Shown piece after piece: positions 17,669-28,085 of a DNA stretch of 64,000 nucleotides (position 1 is its first letter; each line of letters starts with the position of its first letter). A program made the position numbers and the translations under genes. The notes below the pieces were generated by a model. It did not search any database. It was given only the letters and a program-made list of their open reading frames with translations, and was not told the origin of the DNA. Source of the DNA: Pseudomonadota bacterium. Its GTDB lineage: Bacteria > Pseudomonadota > Alphaproteobacteria > Sphingomonadales > Sphingomonadaceae. The stretch covers positions 124,001 to 188,000 of the forward strand of contig JAEWBB010000024.1 in the NCBI GenBank assembly GCA_023391375.1, written 5' to 3'.

Positions 17669-18319
17669 ATGCCCGACACCGCCGCTCCCCTCGTCATCGC
17701 CGTCGACGGCCCCGCGGCCAGCGGCAAGGGTACCATCGCCCGCGCCCTCAGCCAGCATTTCGGCCTGCCCCACATGGACACCGGCGCGCTCTACCGCAGC
17801 GTAGCCCTCTCCCTGTTCCGCTTTGGCGGCGATCCCGGCAACGCGTTTGAGGCCGCCCGCGCTGCCCACGACCTCGACAAGATCGACCCCACCGACGCCG
17901 AACTGCGCTCTGAAGTCGTCGGCGGCATCGCCAGTCGCATCGCCGCCTATCCGGAGGTCCGCGCCGCCCTCCTCGACAAGCAGCGCGCCTTCGCCGCCCA
18001 GGCGGACGGCGCCGTCCTCGACGGCCGTGACGTGGGCACCGTCATCGCCCCCGATGCCACGGTGAAGCTGTTCGTCACCGCCAGCGCCGAAGTCCGCGCC
18101 ACCCGCCGCCTCAAGGAACTCGAAGGCCGCGGCATGCCCGCGCACATCGACGAGATTTTCGCAGACATTCGCGCCCGCGACGATCGCGACGAACACCGCG
18201 AAGCCGCCCCGCTCACCCGTGCTCCCGACGCCCTACTCCTCGACACCAGTGAGATGACCGCCGACGAAGCCGTCGCCGGAGCCATCCGCCTTGTCGAAAG
18301 CGCGCTGGCGACCGCCTGA
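17669..18319 (+). CDS. cmk: Cytidylate kinase
   Basis: The 216-aa kinase phosphorylates CMP and dCMP. The P-loop GPAASGKGT is near residue 15, followed by MDTGALYRSVAL, and DGRDVGTVIAPDA lies in the middle. Length is normal for the family. The order cmk-rpsA-ihfB is widely conserved in proteobacteria; aroA, often upstream of cmk, is not here. The gene is divergent from the FYDLN gene, 101 bases away. Confidence 0.96.
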   Translation: MPDTAAPLVIAVDGPAASGKGTIARALSQHFGLPHMDTGALYRSVALSLFRFGGDPGNAFEAARAAHDLDKIDPTDAELRSEVVGGIASRIAAYPEVRAALLDKQRAFAAQADGAVLDGRDVGTVIAPDATVKLFVTASAEVRATRRLKELEGRGMPAHIDEIFADIRARDDRDEHREAAPLTRAPDALLLDTSEMTADEAVAGAIRLVESALATA

Positions 18320-18603
18320 GCGCCAGCTTGCCCTTCTGCCCTCTATAGAGTAGAGGCGCGCCCGTCCGGACGGCTCTGCCCGTCGGTGGATGTCGGCATC
18401 GGCAGCACCATTGGGGCCAGGTTGAGCATCCGCTCCCGGCCTGCACTGTGCGCTTCCCTGCTTTCGGCCACCGGGCTCCAGGTCGGCTAGGATGCTCCCC
18501 GTCATGGTGTCGGGGGGCGGATTGGCAAAGTCCGCCAGAGGGAAAGCCGACCGTGGTGGTCCGGCTGGCGGCCAGCGCTTAAAACGTGAAAGAACACAAA
18601 CAC
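18320..18603 (+). promoter_or_regulatory. Long rpsA leader with several hairpins
   Basis: The 284 bases before rpsA hold no gene. Stems are visible at 18516-18521 with 18531-18536, and at 18545-18552 with 18558-18566 (one bulge). This fits a structured leader in which S1 could control its own translation, as known in E. coli; similarity to that element is not shown. Confidence 0.45.
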
Positions 18604-20322
18604 ATGGCCAGCACGGCATTTCCGAGCCGCGACGATTTCGCGGCGATGCTCAATGAATCCCTGGGTGGCGAAAACGAGGCTTTCGAAGGCCGCGTCGTCA
18701 AGGGCACCGTCACCGCGATCGAAAACGACCTCGCCGTCATCGACGTCGGCCTGAAGTCGGAAGGCCGCGTGGCGCTTCGCGAATTCGCGGCGCCGGGCCA
18801 GAAGGCGGACCTCAAGGTCGGCGACGAAGTCGAAGTCTATGTCGACCGCGTCGAGAACGCCTCGGGCGAAGCGATGCTCAGCCGCGACCGCGCCCGCCGC
18901 GAAGCCGCCTGGGACAAGCTCGAGGGCGAATATGACGCCGGCAACCGCGTCGACGGCGTGATCTTCGGCCGCGTCAAGGGCGGCTTCACCGTCGACCTCG
19001 GCGGCGCCGTGGCCTTCCTGCCCGGTTCGCAGGTCGACATCCGTCCGGTCCGCGACGTCCAGCCGCTGATGGACATCGCCCAGCCGTTCCAGATCCTCAA
19101 GATGGACCGCCGCCGGGGCAACATCGTCGTGTCGCGCCGCGCGATCCTCGAGGAAACCCGCGCCGAACAGCGTTCGGGCCTGATCCAGACCCTGACCGAA
19201 GGCCAGGTGATCGAGGGCGTCGTCAAGAATATCACCGACTACGGTGCGTTCGTCGACCTCGGCGGCATCGACGGCCTGCTGCACGTCACCGACATCAGCT
19301 ACAAGCGCGTCAATCACCCCTCGGAAGTCATCAACATCGGTGACACGGTGAAGGTGCAGATCGTCCGCATCAACAAGGATACGCAGCGCATCAGCCTCGG
19401 CATGAAGCAGCTCGAAGCGGATCCGTGGGAAGGTGCCGCCGCCAAGTATCCGGTCGACGGCACGTTCACCGGCCGCGTCACGAACATCACCGAATATGGT
19501 GCGTTCGTCGAGCTGGAGCCGGGCATCGAAGGCCTCGTCCATGTCTCGGAAATGAGCTGGACCAAGAAGAACGTCCATCCGGGCAAGATCGTCTCGACCT
19601 CGCAGGAAGTCGAAGTCAAGGTGCTCGAGGTCGACCAGGAAAAGCGTCGCATCTCCTTGGGTCTCAAGCAGGCCCAGGCCAATCCGTGGACCGATTTCGC
19701 GGACAAGCACCCGGTCGGATCGACCGTCGAGGGCGAAGTCAAGAATTCGACCGAGTTCGGCCTGTTCATCGGCCTTCCGGGCGACGTCGACGGCATGGTC
19801 CACATGTCGGACATCGCCTGGGGCGTGTCGGGTGAAGAAGCGCTGGCGCTTCACCATAAGGGCGAAACGATTTCGGCCGTCGTCCTCGACGTCGACATCG
19901 AAAAGGAGCGCATCTCGCTCGGCATGAAGCAGCTCGAGCGTGGCGGCGTGAGCGCCGGCGGCGCCGGTGCGGGGGTCAACAAGAATGACACCGTCACCGT
20001 CACCGTTCTCGAGGTGAAGGACGGCGGTCTGGACGTTCAGGTCGGCGAAGACGGCGCGGTTGGCTTCGTCAAGCGCACCGACCTCGGCCGCGACCGCGAC
20101 GAGCAGCGTCCGGAGCGTTTCCAGGTCGGCCAGAAGTTCGATGCCCTCGTGACCGGTTTCGACCGCTCGAAGAAGCCGAACTTCTCGATCAAGGCGCTCC
20201 AGATCGCCGAAGAGAAGCAGGCTGTTGCCCAGTACGGTTCGTCGGACTCGGGCGCTTCGCTCGGCGACATTCTCGGCGCCGCGCTCAAGGAAGCCGGCAC
20301 CGACACCAAGAAGAAGAAATAA
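18604..20322 (+). CDS. rpsA: 30S ribosomal protein S1
   Basis: The 572-aa protein has six S1 RNA-binding repeats, visible as recurring blocks such as VKNITDYGAFVDLGGIDGLL and VTNITEYGAFVELEPGIEGL. The first two repeats are more divergent, as usual. ATG 18604 gives MASTAFPSRDDF; an upstream ATG at 18586 would add six residues. The Shine-Dalgarno site is weak, normal for rpsA. It binds mRNA to the small subunit. The gene is closed by a strong terminator before ihfB. Confidence 0.97.
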   Translation: MASTAFPSRDDFAAMLNESLGGENEAFEGRVVKGTVTAIENDLAVIDVGLKSEGRVALREFAAPGQKADLKVGDEVEVYVDRVENASGEAMLSRDRARREAAWDKLEGEYDAGNRVDGVIFGRVKGGFTVDLGGAVAFLPGSQVDIRPVRDVQPLMDIAQPFQILKMDRRRGNIVVSRRAILEETRAEQRSGLIQTLTEGQVIEGVVKNITDYGAFVDLGGIDGLLHVTDISYKRVNHPSEVINIGDTVKVQIVRINKDTQRISLGMKQLEADPWEGAAAKYPVDGTFTGRVTNITEYGAFVELEPGIEGLVHVSEMSWTKKNVHPGKIVSTSQEVEVKVLEVDQEKRRISLGLKQAQANPWTDFADKHPVGSTVEGEVKNSTEFGLFIGLPGDVDGMVHMSDIAWGVSGEEALALHHKGETISAVVLDVDIEKERISLGMKQLERGGVSAGGAGAGVNKNDTVTVTVLEVKDGGLDVQVGEDGAVGFVKRTDLGRDRDEQRPERFQVGQKFDALVTGFDRSKKPNFSIKALQIAEEKQAVAQYGSSDSGASLGDILGAALKEAGTDTKKKK

Positions 20323-20357
20323 GCGTCGCGGGGCGACCCGCTTCGTATCAAAAAGGG

Positions 20358-20391
20358 AAGGGCGCGGATGCATTGGCATCTGCGCCCTTTT
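20358..20391 (+). terminator. Intrinsic terminator between rpsA and ihfB
   Basis: A 14-bp stem (20358-20371 with 20376-20389, one G-U) with an ATTG loop, followed by a T-rich tail. Confidence 0.88.
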
Positions 20392-20470
20392 CCTTTGCGC
20401 GAGAGGCTGTTACGCAGTGCCCCAAGCGCCGGGGGGCGCCCTTGAATTTTGGCTTTTTCGCGGGGACGCA

Positions 20471-20767
20471 ATGATCCGATCCGAGCTGGTGCAGAAGCTG
20501 TGCGCCGACTTTCCCGACCTGACGCAGGCGGAAGTCGAAAACGTCGTCACGGCACTGTTCGATTCCATCACCCAGCAACTGGCCGACGGCGGCCGCGTCG
20601 AGCTTCGCGGTTTCGGTGCGTTTTCGACCCGCCAGCGCGACGCGCGCATGGGGCGCAATCCGCGCACCGGTGAATCGGTGTCGATCGATGCCAAGCGCGT
20701 GCCCTATTTCAAGCCAGGCAAGGAAATGCGCGACCGGCTGAACTTAAGCGAAGTCACCGCCGAATAG
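20471..20767 (+). CDS. ihfB: Integration host factor, beta subunit
   Basis: The 98-aa DNA-bending protein has the family pattern: MIRSELVQKLCADFPDLTQA, GGRVELRGFGAFSTR and ARMGRNPRTGESV, which carries the conserved proline arm. It pairs with the alpha subunit encoded elsewhere. It sits after rpsA as in most proteobacteria, but separated by a terminator, so it likely has its own promoter. In many relatives lapA follows directly; here lapA is about 19 kb away. Confidence 0.95.
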   Translation: MIRSELVQKLCADFPDLTQAEVENVVTALFDSITQQLADGGRVELRGFGAFSTRQRDARMGRNPRTGESVSIDAKRVPYFKPGKEMRDRLNLSEVTAE

Positions 20768-20811
20768 GCCGCTTGACCGCCCTCCAAGCGCGGTCGACAC
20801 AAGGGCCGCGC

Positions 20812-20896
20812 GCGGACGTGGCGGAATGGTAGACGCTGCCGACTTAAAATCGGCTTCCCACAAGGAGTGCGGGTTCAAGTCCCGCCGTCCGCACCA
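20812..20896 (+). tRNA. tRNA-Leu (UAA anticodon)
   Basis: The 85-base cloverleaf has acceptor GCGGACG paired with CGTCCGC, a long variable arm (type II) and an anticodon stem CCGAC/ATCGG with TAA in the loop. CCA is encoded at 20894-20896. Confidence 0.96.
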
Positions 20897-20961
20897 AGCC
20901 CGCTGGCGGAAAGCCGCCGAATTGTAGGCTTTTGTTAAACAGGTTTGGGTAAAGCGGCCGG

Positions 20962-22590
20962 GTGGAACGACCGACCCAGACCGCGTATCGCCGCTTTGCG
21001 GAGTTTGTTGCTAGTGCCCGTGCGCGCCGCGACCTCTTGGTGCTCGGCATCGTTATTGCCGCTGTGCTGCTCTTCATCTGGAACAGCAGTGCTTTATTCG
21101 GGCGGTTATCTATGGCCGCACCATCGGCCGGACCTAGCCTCAAGGTCGCCTACACCGCGCTGACCCTCAACGTCGCGCTGATCCTGTTCGGCTGGCGGCG
21201 CTACGTTGACCTTCAGCATGAGGCTGAGCGGCGACTGGAGGGCGAGCGGGTGGCGCATGCGCTGGCCACGTCCGATTCCGTTACCGGGCTGATGAACCGC
21301 CGCGGGCTGTGCAGCCTCGGCGCCCAGTTGTCCGACGAGGAAATTGTGGCGGGTGGCGATCGCGACCTAGCCATCCTCATGCTGCAAATCGACCGCTTCC
21401 GGCTGGTCAACGAGCGTCACGGCTACGAGGTCGGCGACGAGGTGCTGGTCGAAGTGACCCGGCGCCTGGCATCGATCACCAGCGAAATCGCCTTCCTGTC
21501 GCGCGTCGGAGGGGACGAGTTCGCCATCGCGCTGGTCCAGCCGCGCGGCGAGCATGCCGAGATCGAGCGCATCGCGATGGAAGTGACGCGGGCGCTGTCG
21601 CACCCGGTGACTACCGCGGGCAAGATGATCGACGTCGGGGGCTTTTGCGGTATCGCGCGCATGTCGCTGACCGAACTCAAGGTCCCCGGTCTGATGCGCC
21701 GCGCGGAAATCGCGATGGACCATGCGCGTAGCGGCCGCCTTGGCCGCGCGATGTGGTTCGACGAAGGCATGGAAGAGGCGCTGATTGCGCACGGCGAACT
21801 GGAGCAGGCGATCCGCTTCGCCATCGAGCAGGACCAGTTCGTGCCCTTCTTCGAGCCGCAGGTCGACCTGTGGAGCGGCGAGATCGTCGGCTTCGAGGTG
21901 CTGGCCCGCTGGGACCATCCGTTGTCAGGCATCCTGCCGCCGGCGCACTTCCTGGCGGCTGCGGAAGAGATGGGACTTGTCGGTCGCCTGTCAGACCAAG
22001 TGGCGCGAAAGGCGCTTCGGGTCGCGGCCGGATGGGATCCCAAGATCAGCCTGTCGATCAACATTTCTCCAGCACAACTGGCAGACAGCTGGCTGGCCCA
22101 GCGCATCGTCGGCATGCTGACCGAGACCGGTTTCCCGCCGGAGCGGCTGACGGTCGAAATCACCGAAAGCACGCTGTTCGCCGACATGGAGCTGGCCAAG
22201 GTCATCGTCTCCAGCCTCAAGAACCAGGGTGTTTCGGTGGCGCTTGACGACTTTGGGTCGGGCTTTTCGTCGCTGTCGCACCTGCGCGAACTGCCGTTCG
22301 ACATGATCAAGATCGATCGCAGTTTCGTGGGCGAAATGGTTTCGGGCCGCGAGAGCGAAGCGATCGTGCGCGCAGTAACCACGCTGGCGCAGGCGCTCGG
22401 CGTGCCCGTGACGGCCGAAGGCATCGAGGATGCGGCTACCCACCAGGCGGCGGCCCAGCGTGGCTGCTCGTTCGGCCAGGGCTGGTATTTCTCCAAGCCG
22501 ATGAGCCTCGAGGCCGCGGTCCACCTGATGGGCCGAAAGGAAGCGTCCGAAGAGGACGCATCGCCGCTCCGCCTGCGCGGCGCGCGCTAA
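20962..22590 (+). CDS. Membrane GGDEF/EAL cyclic-di-GMP protein
   Basis: The 542-aa protein starts at GTG 20962. Two membrane segments (about residues 30-50 and 67-85) form a short sensor region. The GGDEF domain has an intact GGDEF at about residue 183, without an RxxD inhibitory site just upstream. The EAL domain has EVL in place of EAL at residue 312, then NISPAQL, EITES, DDFGSGFSSLSHL and TAEGIED. Key metal-binding acids are kept, so phosphodiesterase activity is possible; cyclase activity is also possible. It lies downstream of tRNA-Leu with no partner. Confidence 0.93.
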   Translation: MERPTQTAYRRFAEFVASARARRDLLVLGIVIAAVLLFIWNSSALFGRLSMAAPSAGPSLKVAYTALTLNVALILFGWRRYVDLQHEAERRLEGERVAHALATSDSVTGLMNRRGLCSLGAQLSDEEIVAGGDRDLAILMLQIDRFRLVNERHGYEVGDEVLVEVTRRLASITSEIAFLSRVGGDEFAIALVQPRGEHAEIERIAMEVTRALSHPVTTAGKMIDVGGFCGIARMSLTELKVPGLMRRAEIAMDHARSGRLGRAMWFDEGMEEALIAHGELEQAIRFAIEQDQFVPFFEPQVDLWSGEIVGFEVLARWDHPLSGILPPAHFLAAAEEMGLVGRLSDQVARKALRVAAGWDPKISLSINISPAQLADSWLAQRIVGMLTETGFPPERLTVEITESTLFADMELAKVIVSSLKNQGVSVALDDFGSGFSSLSHLRELPFDMIKIDRSFVGEMVSGRESEAIVRAVTTLAQALGVPVTAEGIEDAATHQAAAQRGCSFGQGWYFSKPMSLEAAVHLMGRKEASEEDASPLRLRGAR

Positions 22591-22697
22591 ACCCCACTAC
22601 TGCGGTGAAGACCATCCGTCCCGCGATGGGACGGCGGGAGCCATTCGTCCATCAAGCCCGTTGAACCCAATGGTAAACACGGCTTTAACGATTGGAC

Positions 22698-22862
22698 ATG
22701 ATGCGACACCGCCACCTCTTCCCGACCCGCACGTTCGGCCGCCGCGCCGTCCCGGCCGGCGTGGCCGTGGCGGCAGCTCGATCGAATGCGCAGGACGACC
22801 TGAAGCTGTTCGCCATGACGTTCATGGGCGGCTTCCTGTTCATGACGATTTACTTGGCCTGA
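22698..22862 (+). CDS. Small membrane protein, 54 aa
   Basis: The frame starts with a double ATG (22698 and 22701) and encodes an Arg-rich N-terminal half followed by a C-terminal hydrophobic segment, DDLKLFAMTFMGGFLFMTIYLA (its last 22 residues). Single-pass proteins with such a DDL-LF-MTF-GGF end are, to my memory, common in sphingomonads, but I cannot check. The stop lies four bases before the end of the convergent MFS gene. No strong ribosome site is visible. A GGTAAACACGGCTTTAACG stretch upstream is AT-richer and may hold the promoter. Confidence 0.62.
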   Translation: MMRHRHLFPTRTFGRRAVPAGVAVAAARSNAQDDLKLFAMTFMGGFLFMTIYLA

Positions 22863-22866
22863 GATC

Positions 22867-24141
22867 TCAATCGCAGGCGAGGTGGAGTTTCCAACCGAGC
22901 CAAGCCGAGACCAAGCACATCGCGGCGATCAGCAATAATTGGGCGGCAGGACCAATGGCGGCTGCGGTGAGCGCGATCGAGATCGCCGAGCCGATTACCA
23001 TCGCACCGGAATTGACGATGTTGTTGGCCGCCACCGTGCGCGCAGTTTCCGATTGGCCGACCGTCGTCGTCAAGAAGGCGTAAAGCGGCACGACGAACAT
23101 GCCGCCGGTGACCGAAATGCCGAGGAGCGAGAAGAGCACCAGCGGTGCGCCGTCCTGGTAGATGAAGTTGGAGAGCGTCGTCAGTTCGTCTTCGCGATGA
23201 TGCGCCCAGCCTTGCACCGCAAAATAGAGCAGGACGACGAATACCCCCATGCCTAGCACGGACGCAGGCGCAAACCGGGCGGACACCTCGCTCCTGAGGA
23301 GGCGGTTGATCAGGACTGAACCGATCGCGACTCCGACCGAGAAGATGGCGATGAACAGGCTGGCGACCTGCGGGTCGGCGCCAAGCACGTTCTTTACCAG
23401 CGGCGGAAAGATAATGATCAGCACCGCGCCGATCGTCCAGAAGAAGCTGATCGACAGGATAGCGAGGAACAGGCGCTGGATGTGCATCGTCTCGCGCACC
23501 AGGGTCCACGACGCGCGCAGGATGTGCCAGTCGGGCGGGCAGCAATCCGACGAGGGCGGGGCAGGCGGCACCTGACGCCCGACGAGCAGGCCAAGGCAGG
23601 CAATCAGGATGACGGCGGCGGCGGCCATTGGCGGATGCATGGCGAGCGCGCCGGCGGCGATGGTGCCACCCAGGATCGCGATGTAGGTCCCGGCTTCGAC
23701 CAAGCCGGTTCCGCCGAGCACCTCGTCCTTCTCGAGGTGTTGAGGCAGGATCGCATATTTGATGGGCCCGAAGAACGTCGAGTGGACGCCCATGGCGAAC
23801 ACGGCCGCAAGCATCATCGGGATGTTCTCGAGGATGAGGCCGGCGCCGCCCACCAGCATGATGCCGATCTCGCACGCCTTGATGATCCGGATCAGCCGCG
23901 CCTTGTCCCTCACGTCGGCAAGCTGCCCGGCCGCGGCGGACAGCAGGAAGAAGGGCAGGATGAAAAGGCCCTGCGCCAAGGCACTGAACGACGCCTCGCG
24001 CGCCGGGTCCGAGTAAAGGTGGTAGGTAACGAACAGGACGACGGCCTGCTTGAACAGACTGTCGTTGAACGCCCCTAGTGCCTGTGTCGAGAAGAGGGGA
24101 ACGAACCGCCGGGCCTTCAGCAGGTGGGTCGTATTCTGCAT
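22867..24141 (-). CDS. MFS transporter, LplT-like
   Basis: The 424-aa protein has twelve probable membrane segments. FVPLFSTQALGAFNDSLFKQ at the N-terminus and FFGPIKYAILPQHL near residue 110 are typical of LplT-type lysophospholipid flippases. In many proteobacteria this module is fused to acyltransferase and acyl-ACP synthetase domains; here it stands alone. I chose ATG 24141 (MQNTTHLLKARRFVPLF); the open frame upstream is antisense to pgsA. pgsA, a phospholipid gene, is divergent, giving mild support for a lipid role. Confidence 0.85.
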   Translation of the reverse strand: MQNTTHLLKARRFVPLFSTQALGAFNDSLFKQAVVLFVTYHLYSDPAREASFSALAQGLFILPFFLLSAAAGQLADVRDKARLIRIIKACEIGIMLVGGAGLILENIPMMLAAVFAMGVHSTFFGPIKYAILPQHLEKDEVLGGTGLVEAGTYIAILGGTIAAGALAMHPPMAAAAVILIACLGLLVGRQVPPAPPSSDCCPPDWHILRASWTLVRETMHIQRLFLAILSISFFWTIGAVLIIIFPPLVKNVLGADPQVASLFIAIFSVGVAIGSVLINRLLRSEVSARFAPASVLGMGVFVVLLYFAVQGWAHHREDELTTLSNFIYQDGAPLVLFSLLGISVTGGMFVVPLYAFLTTTVGQSETARTVAANNIVNSGAMVIGSAISIALTAAAIGPAAQLLLIAAMCLVSAWLGWKLHLACD

Positions 24142-24234
24142 CAAGGCGAAGTCGGCCTTTTCACGTCTCGGGGAAGCGAGGCATAGCCAGCTTTGCACAC
24201 GCCGCCAAACGCTATAACGAATGGCTCCGAAACG

Positions 24235-24801
24235 ATGCTGACCCTGCCGAACATCCTCACCCTGTCGCGCATCCTGGCGGTGCCGATCCTGGTCTTCCTC
24301 CTGTGGCGCCCGACCCCGGTCGATTATCTTGCGACGTTCGTCCTCTACACGATCGTCGGCATCACCGATTATTTCGACGGGTACTTGGCCCGGGCCCAGG
24401 CACGTATCAGCCGGCTCGGCCAGTTCCTCGACCCGATCGCCGACAAGATCATGGTCGCCGCCGTGCTGATGATGCTGATTTCCAGCCGAAAGGCGAACCC
24501 CGTGCCCGAAATCGACGGGCTGCACATCATCGCCGCATTGGTCATCCTACTACGCGAGATCATCGTCTCGGGCCTGCGCGAATTTCTCGGCCCGCTCAAC
24601 GTGTCGATGCCGGTCTCGCGCCTCGCCAAGTGGAAGACGACGTTCCAGCTCGTGTCGCTGGGCGCGCTCATCCTGGGTGGTGGCTTCCCGGCCCAGGAGT
24701 GGGTCCACAACACCGGCCTGCTCTTCCTCTGGGCGGCGGCCGCGCTGACGCTCGTCACCGGCTACGACTACCTGCGGGTCGGCCTCAAGCACATGGACTG
24801 A
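24235..24801 (+). CDS. pgsA: Phosphatidylglycerophosphate synthase
   Basis: The 188-aa membrane enzyme moves a phosphatidyl group from CDP-diacylglycerol to glycerol 3-phosphate. The CDP-alcohol motif is intact: DYFDGYLAR then GQFLDPIADK, with all the conserved acids. MLTLPNILTLSRILAVP is the usual N-terminus, so ATG 24235 is the start; an ATG in this frame further upstream (24193) would add fourteen residues of non-typical sequence. Four to five membrane segments are visible. Confidence 0.94.
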   Translation: MLTLPNILTLSRILAVPILVFLLWRPTPVDYLATFVLYTIVGITDYFDGYLARAQARISRLGQFLDPIADKIMVAAVLMMLISSRKANPVPEIDGLHIIAALVILLREIIVSGLREFLGPLNVSMPVSRLAKWKTTFQLVSLGALILGGGFPAQEWVHNTGLLFLWAAAALTLVTGYDYLRVGLKHMD

Positions 24802-24883
24802 GCCGGCTTTTCGAGTAATCGATTTTCCGATGGTGTCTGACCAAGTTTAATCGTTTCACTGAATAGTCCGGGGCGCATAGGGC

Positions 24884-24904
24884 GGGGGTGAAATTCTCAC
24901 CCCC
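24884..24904 (+). promoter_or_regulatory. Hairpin in the katG leader
   Basis: A perfect 8-bp inverted repeat (24884-24891 with 24897-24904, loop AATTC) ends five bases before the katG ribosome site GGAG (24910-24913). It has no T tail, so it is not a terminator. It could be an operator or an mRNA structure affecting translation. Confidence 0.55.
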
Positions 24905-24924
24905 CAACAGGAGCCCTCGACGCC

Positions 24925-27108
<2,184 letters not shown>

Positions 27109-27111
27109 ACT

Positions 27112-28035
27112 TCAGGCCGCCGCCTCCACCTCGGGGGCGGCGGCGATTTTCGCCAGGCTACGCGCGAGGAGGCGGAATTCCTCTTCGCGCGGGCTCGACC
27201 GTCGCCAGACGAGCGCGATCTGGCGGTTGCCGTGCTCGGTTTTCAGAGGCCGGGCGACGACATTGGTACCTCGAAGAAGGCCGGCGTCGACCGCCATTTG
27301 CGGCACGAACGTCACCCCCAGACCATTGTCGACCATCTGCACCAGCGTGTGGAGCGACGTGCCGAGCATCGCCGCGCCGGCGCGTAGTTCGGGGCGGTTG
27401 CATGCCGACAGAGCATGGTCCTTCAGGCAATGTCCGTCCTCCAGCAGCAGGAGACGATCCTCGGCAATGCTGTTGGGATCGACGGCGGTCGTCGACGGCG
27501 CCTCGGCCTTGGGGAAGGCGAGCAGCAGCCGGTCTTCGAACAGCGCTTCATGCTCGACGTCGCCACATGCGAACGGCATCGCCAGCAACACGCAATCGAG
27601 CTGCCCGCGCTGGAGGGCATCGCAGGCGGCCTGACTGGTCTCTTCTCGCAGGAACAGGCGCAGGCGCGGGAATTGGTCGCGCAGCTGCGGCAGCATGGTG
27701 GGGAGGAGGAAGGGCGCGATCGTCGGGATGACGCCCATGCGCAACTCGCCGGTCAGCGGTTGGCCTTCGGCGCGGGCGAGGTCGGCCAGTTCCTCCGCCT
27801 CGCGCAGCACGCGCTGGGCCTTGGCGGCAATCCGTTGGCCGAGCGGGGTGAAGCGGACAACCCGTCGCGTGCGCTCGACCAAGGTCACCCCCAGCAGCGC
27901 CTCCAGTTCACGGATACCTGCCGACAGCGTCGATTGGGTGACGAAACAGGCGGTGGCGGCGCGGCCGAAGTGGCCGTGCGCCTGGAGGGCGACAAGATAT
28001 TGCAGCTGCTTCAGTGTCGGCAGGTGGACCGTCAT
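27112..28035 (-). CDS. oxyR: Hydrogen peroxide sensor OxyR (LysR family)
   Basis: The 307-aa regulator has an N-terminal winged HTH (HFGRAATACFVTQSTLSAGI) and a C-terminal sensing domain. Cys203 and Cys212, nine residues apart in EDGHCLKDHALSAC, match Cys199 and Cys208 of E. coli OxyR that form the regulatory disulfide. Peroxide oxidation should turn on katG. The gene ends three bases from katG on the opposite strand, a common arrangement of regulator and target. Confidence 0.95.
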   Translation of the reverse strand: MTVHLPTLKQLQYLVALQAHGHFGRAATACFVTQSTLSAGIRELEALLGVTLVERTRRVVRFTPLGQRIAAKAQRVLREAEELADLARAEGQPLTGELRMGVIPTIAPFLLPTMLPQLRDQFPRLRLFLREETSQAACDALQRGQLDCVLLAMPFACGDVEHEALFEDRLLLAFPKAEAPSTTAVDPNSIAEDRLLLLEDGHCLKDHALSACNRPELRAGAAMLGTSLHTLVQMVDNGLGVTFVPQMAVDAGLLRGTNVVARPLKTEHGNRQIALVWRRSSPREEEFRLLARSLAKIAAAPEVEAAA

Positions 28036-28085
28036 CGCTTTTCCCGATTGTTCGCGCTCATCTTAAGCGAACGAAGCGATGATGC

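Noticed and set aside
18502..20379. Long open frame opposite rpsA
   Set aside because: Pure antisense of six S1 repeats, explained by codon bias.
20812..20896. tRNA-Leu as phage or island attachment site
   Set aside because: No integrase and no repeated 3' tRNA end was seen within the window.
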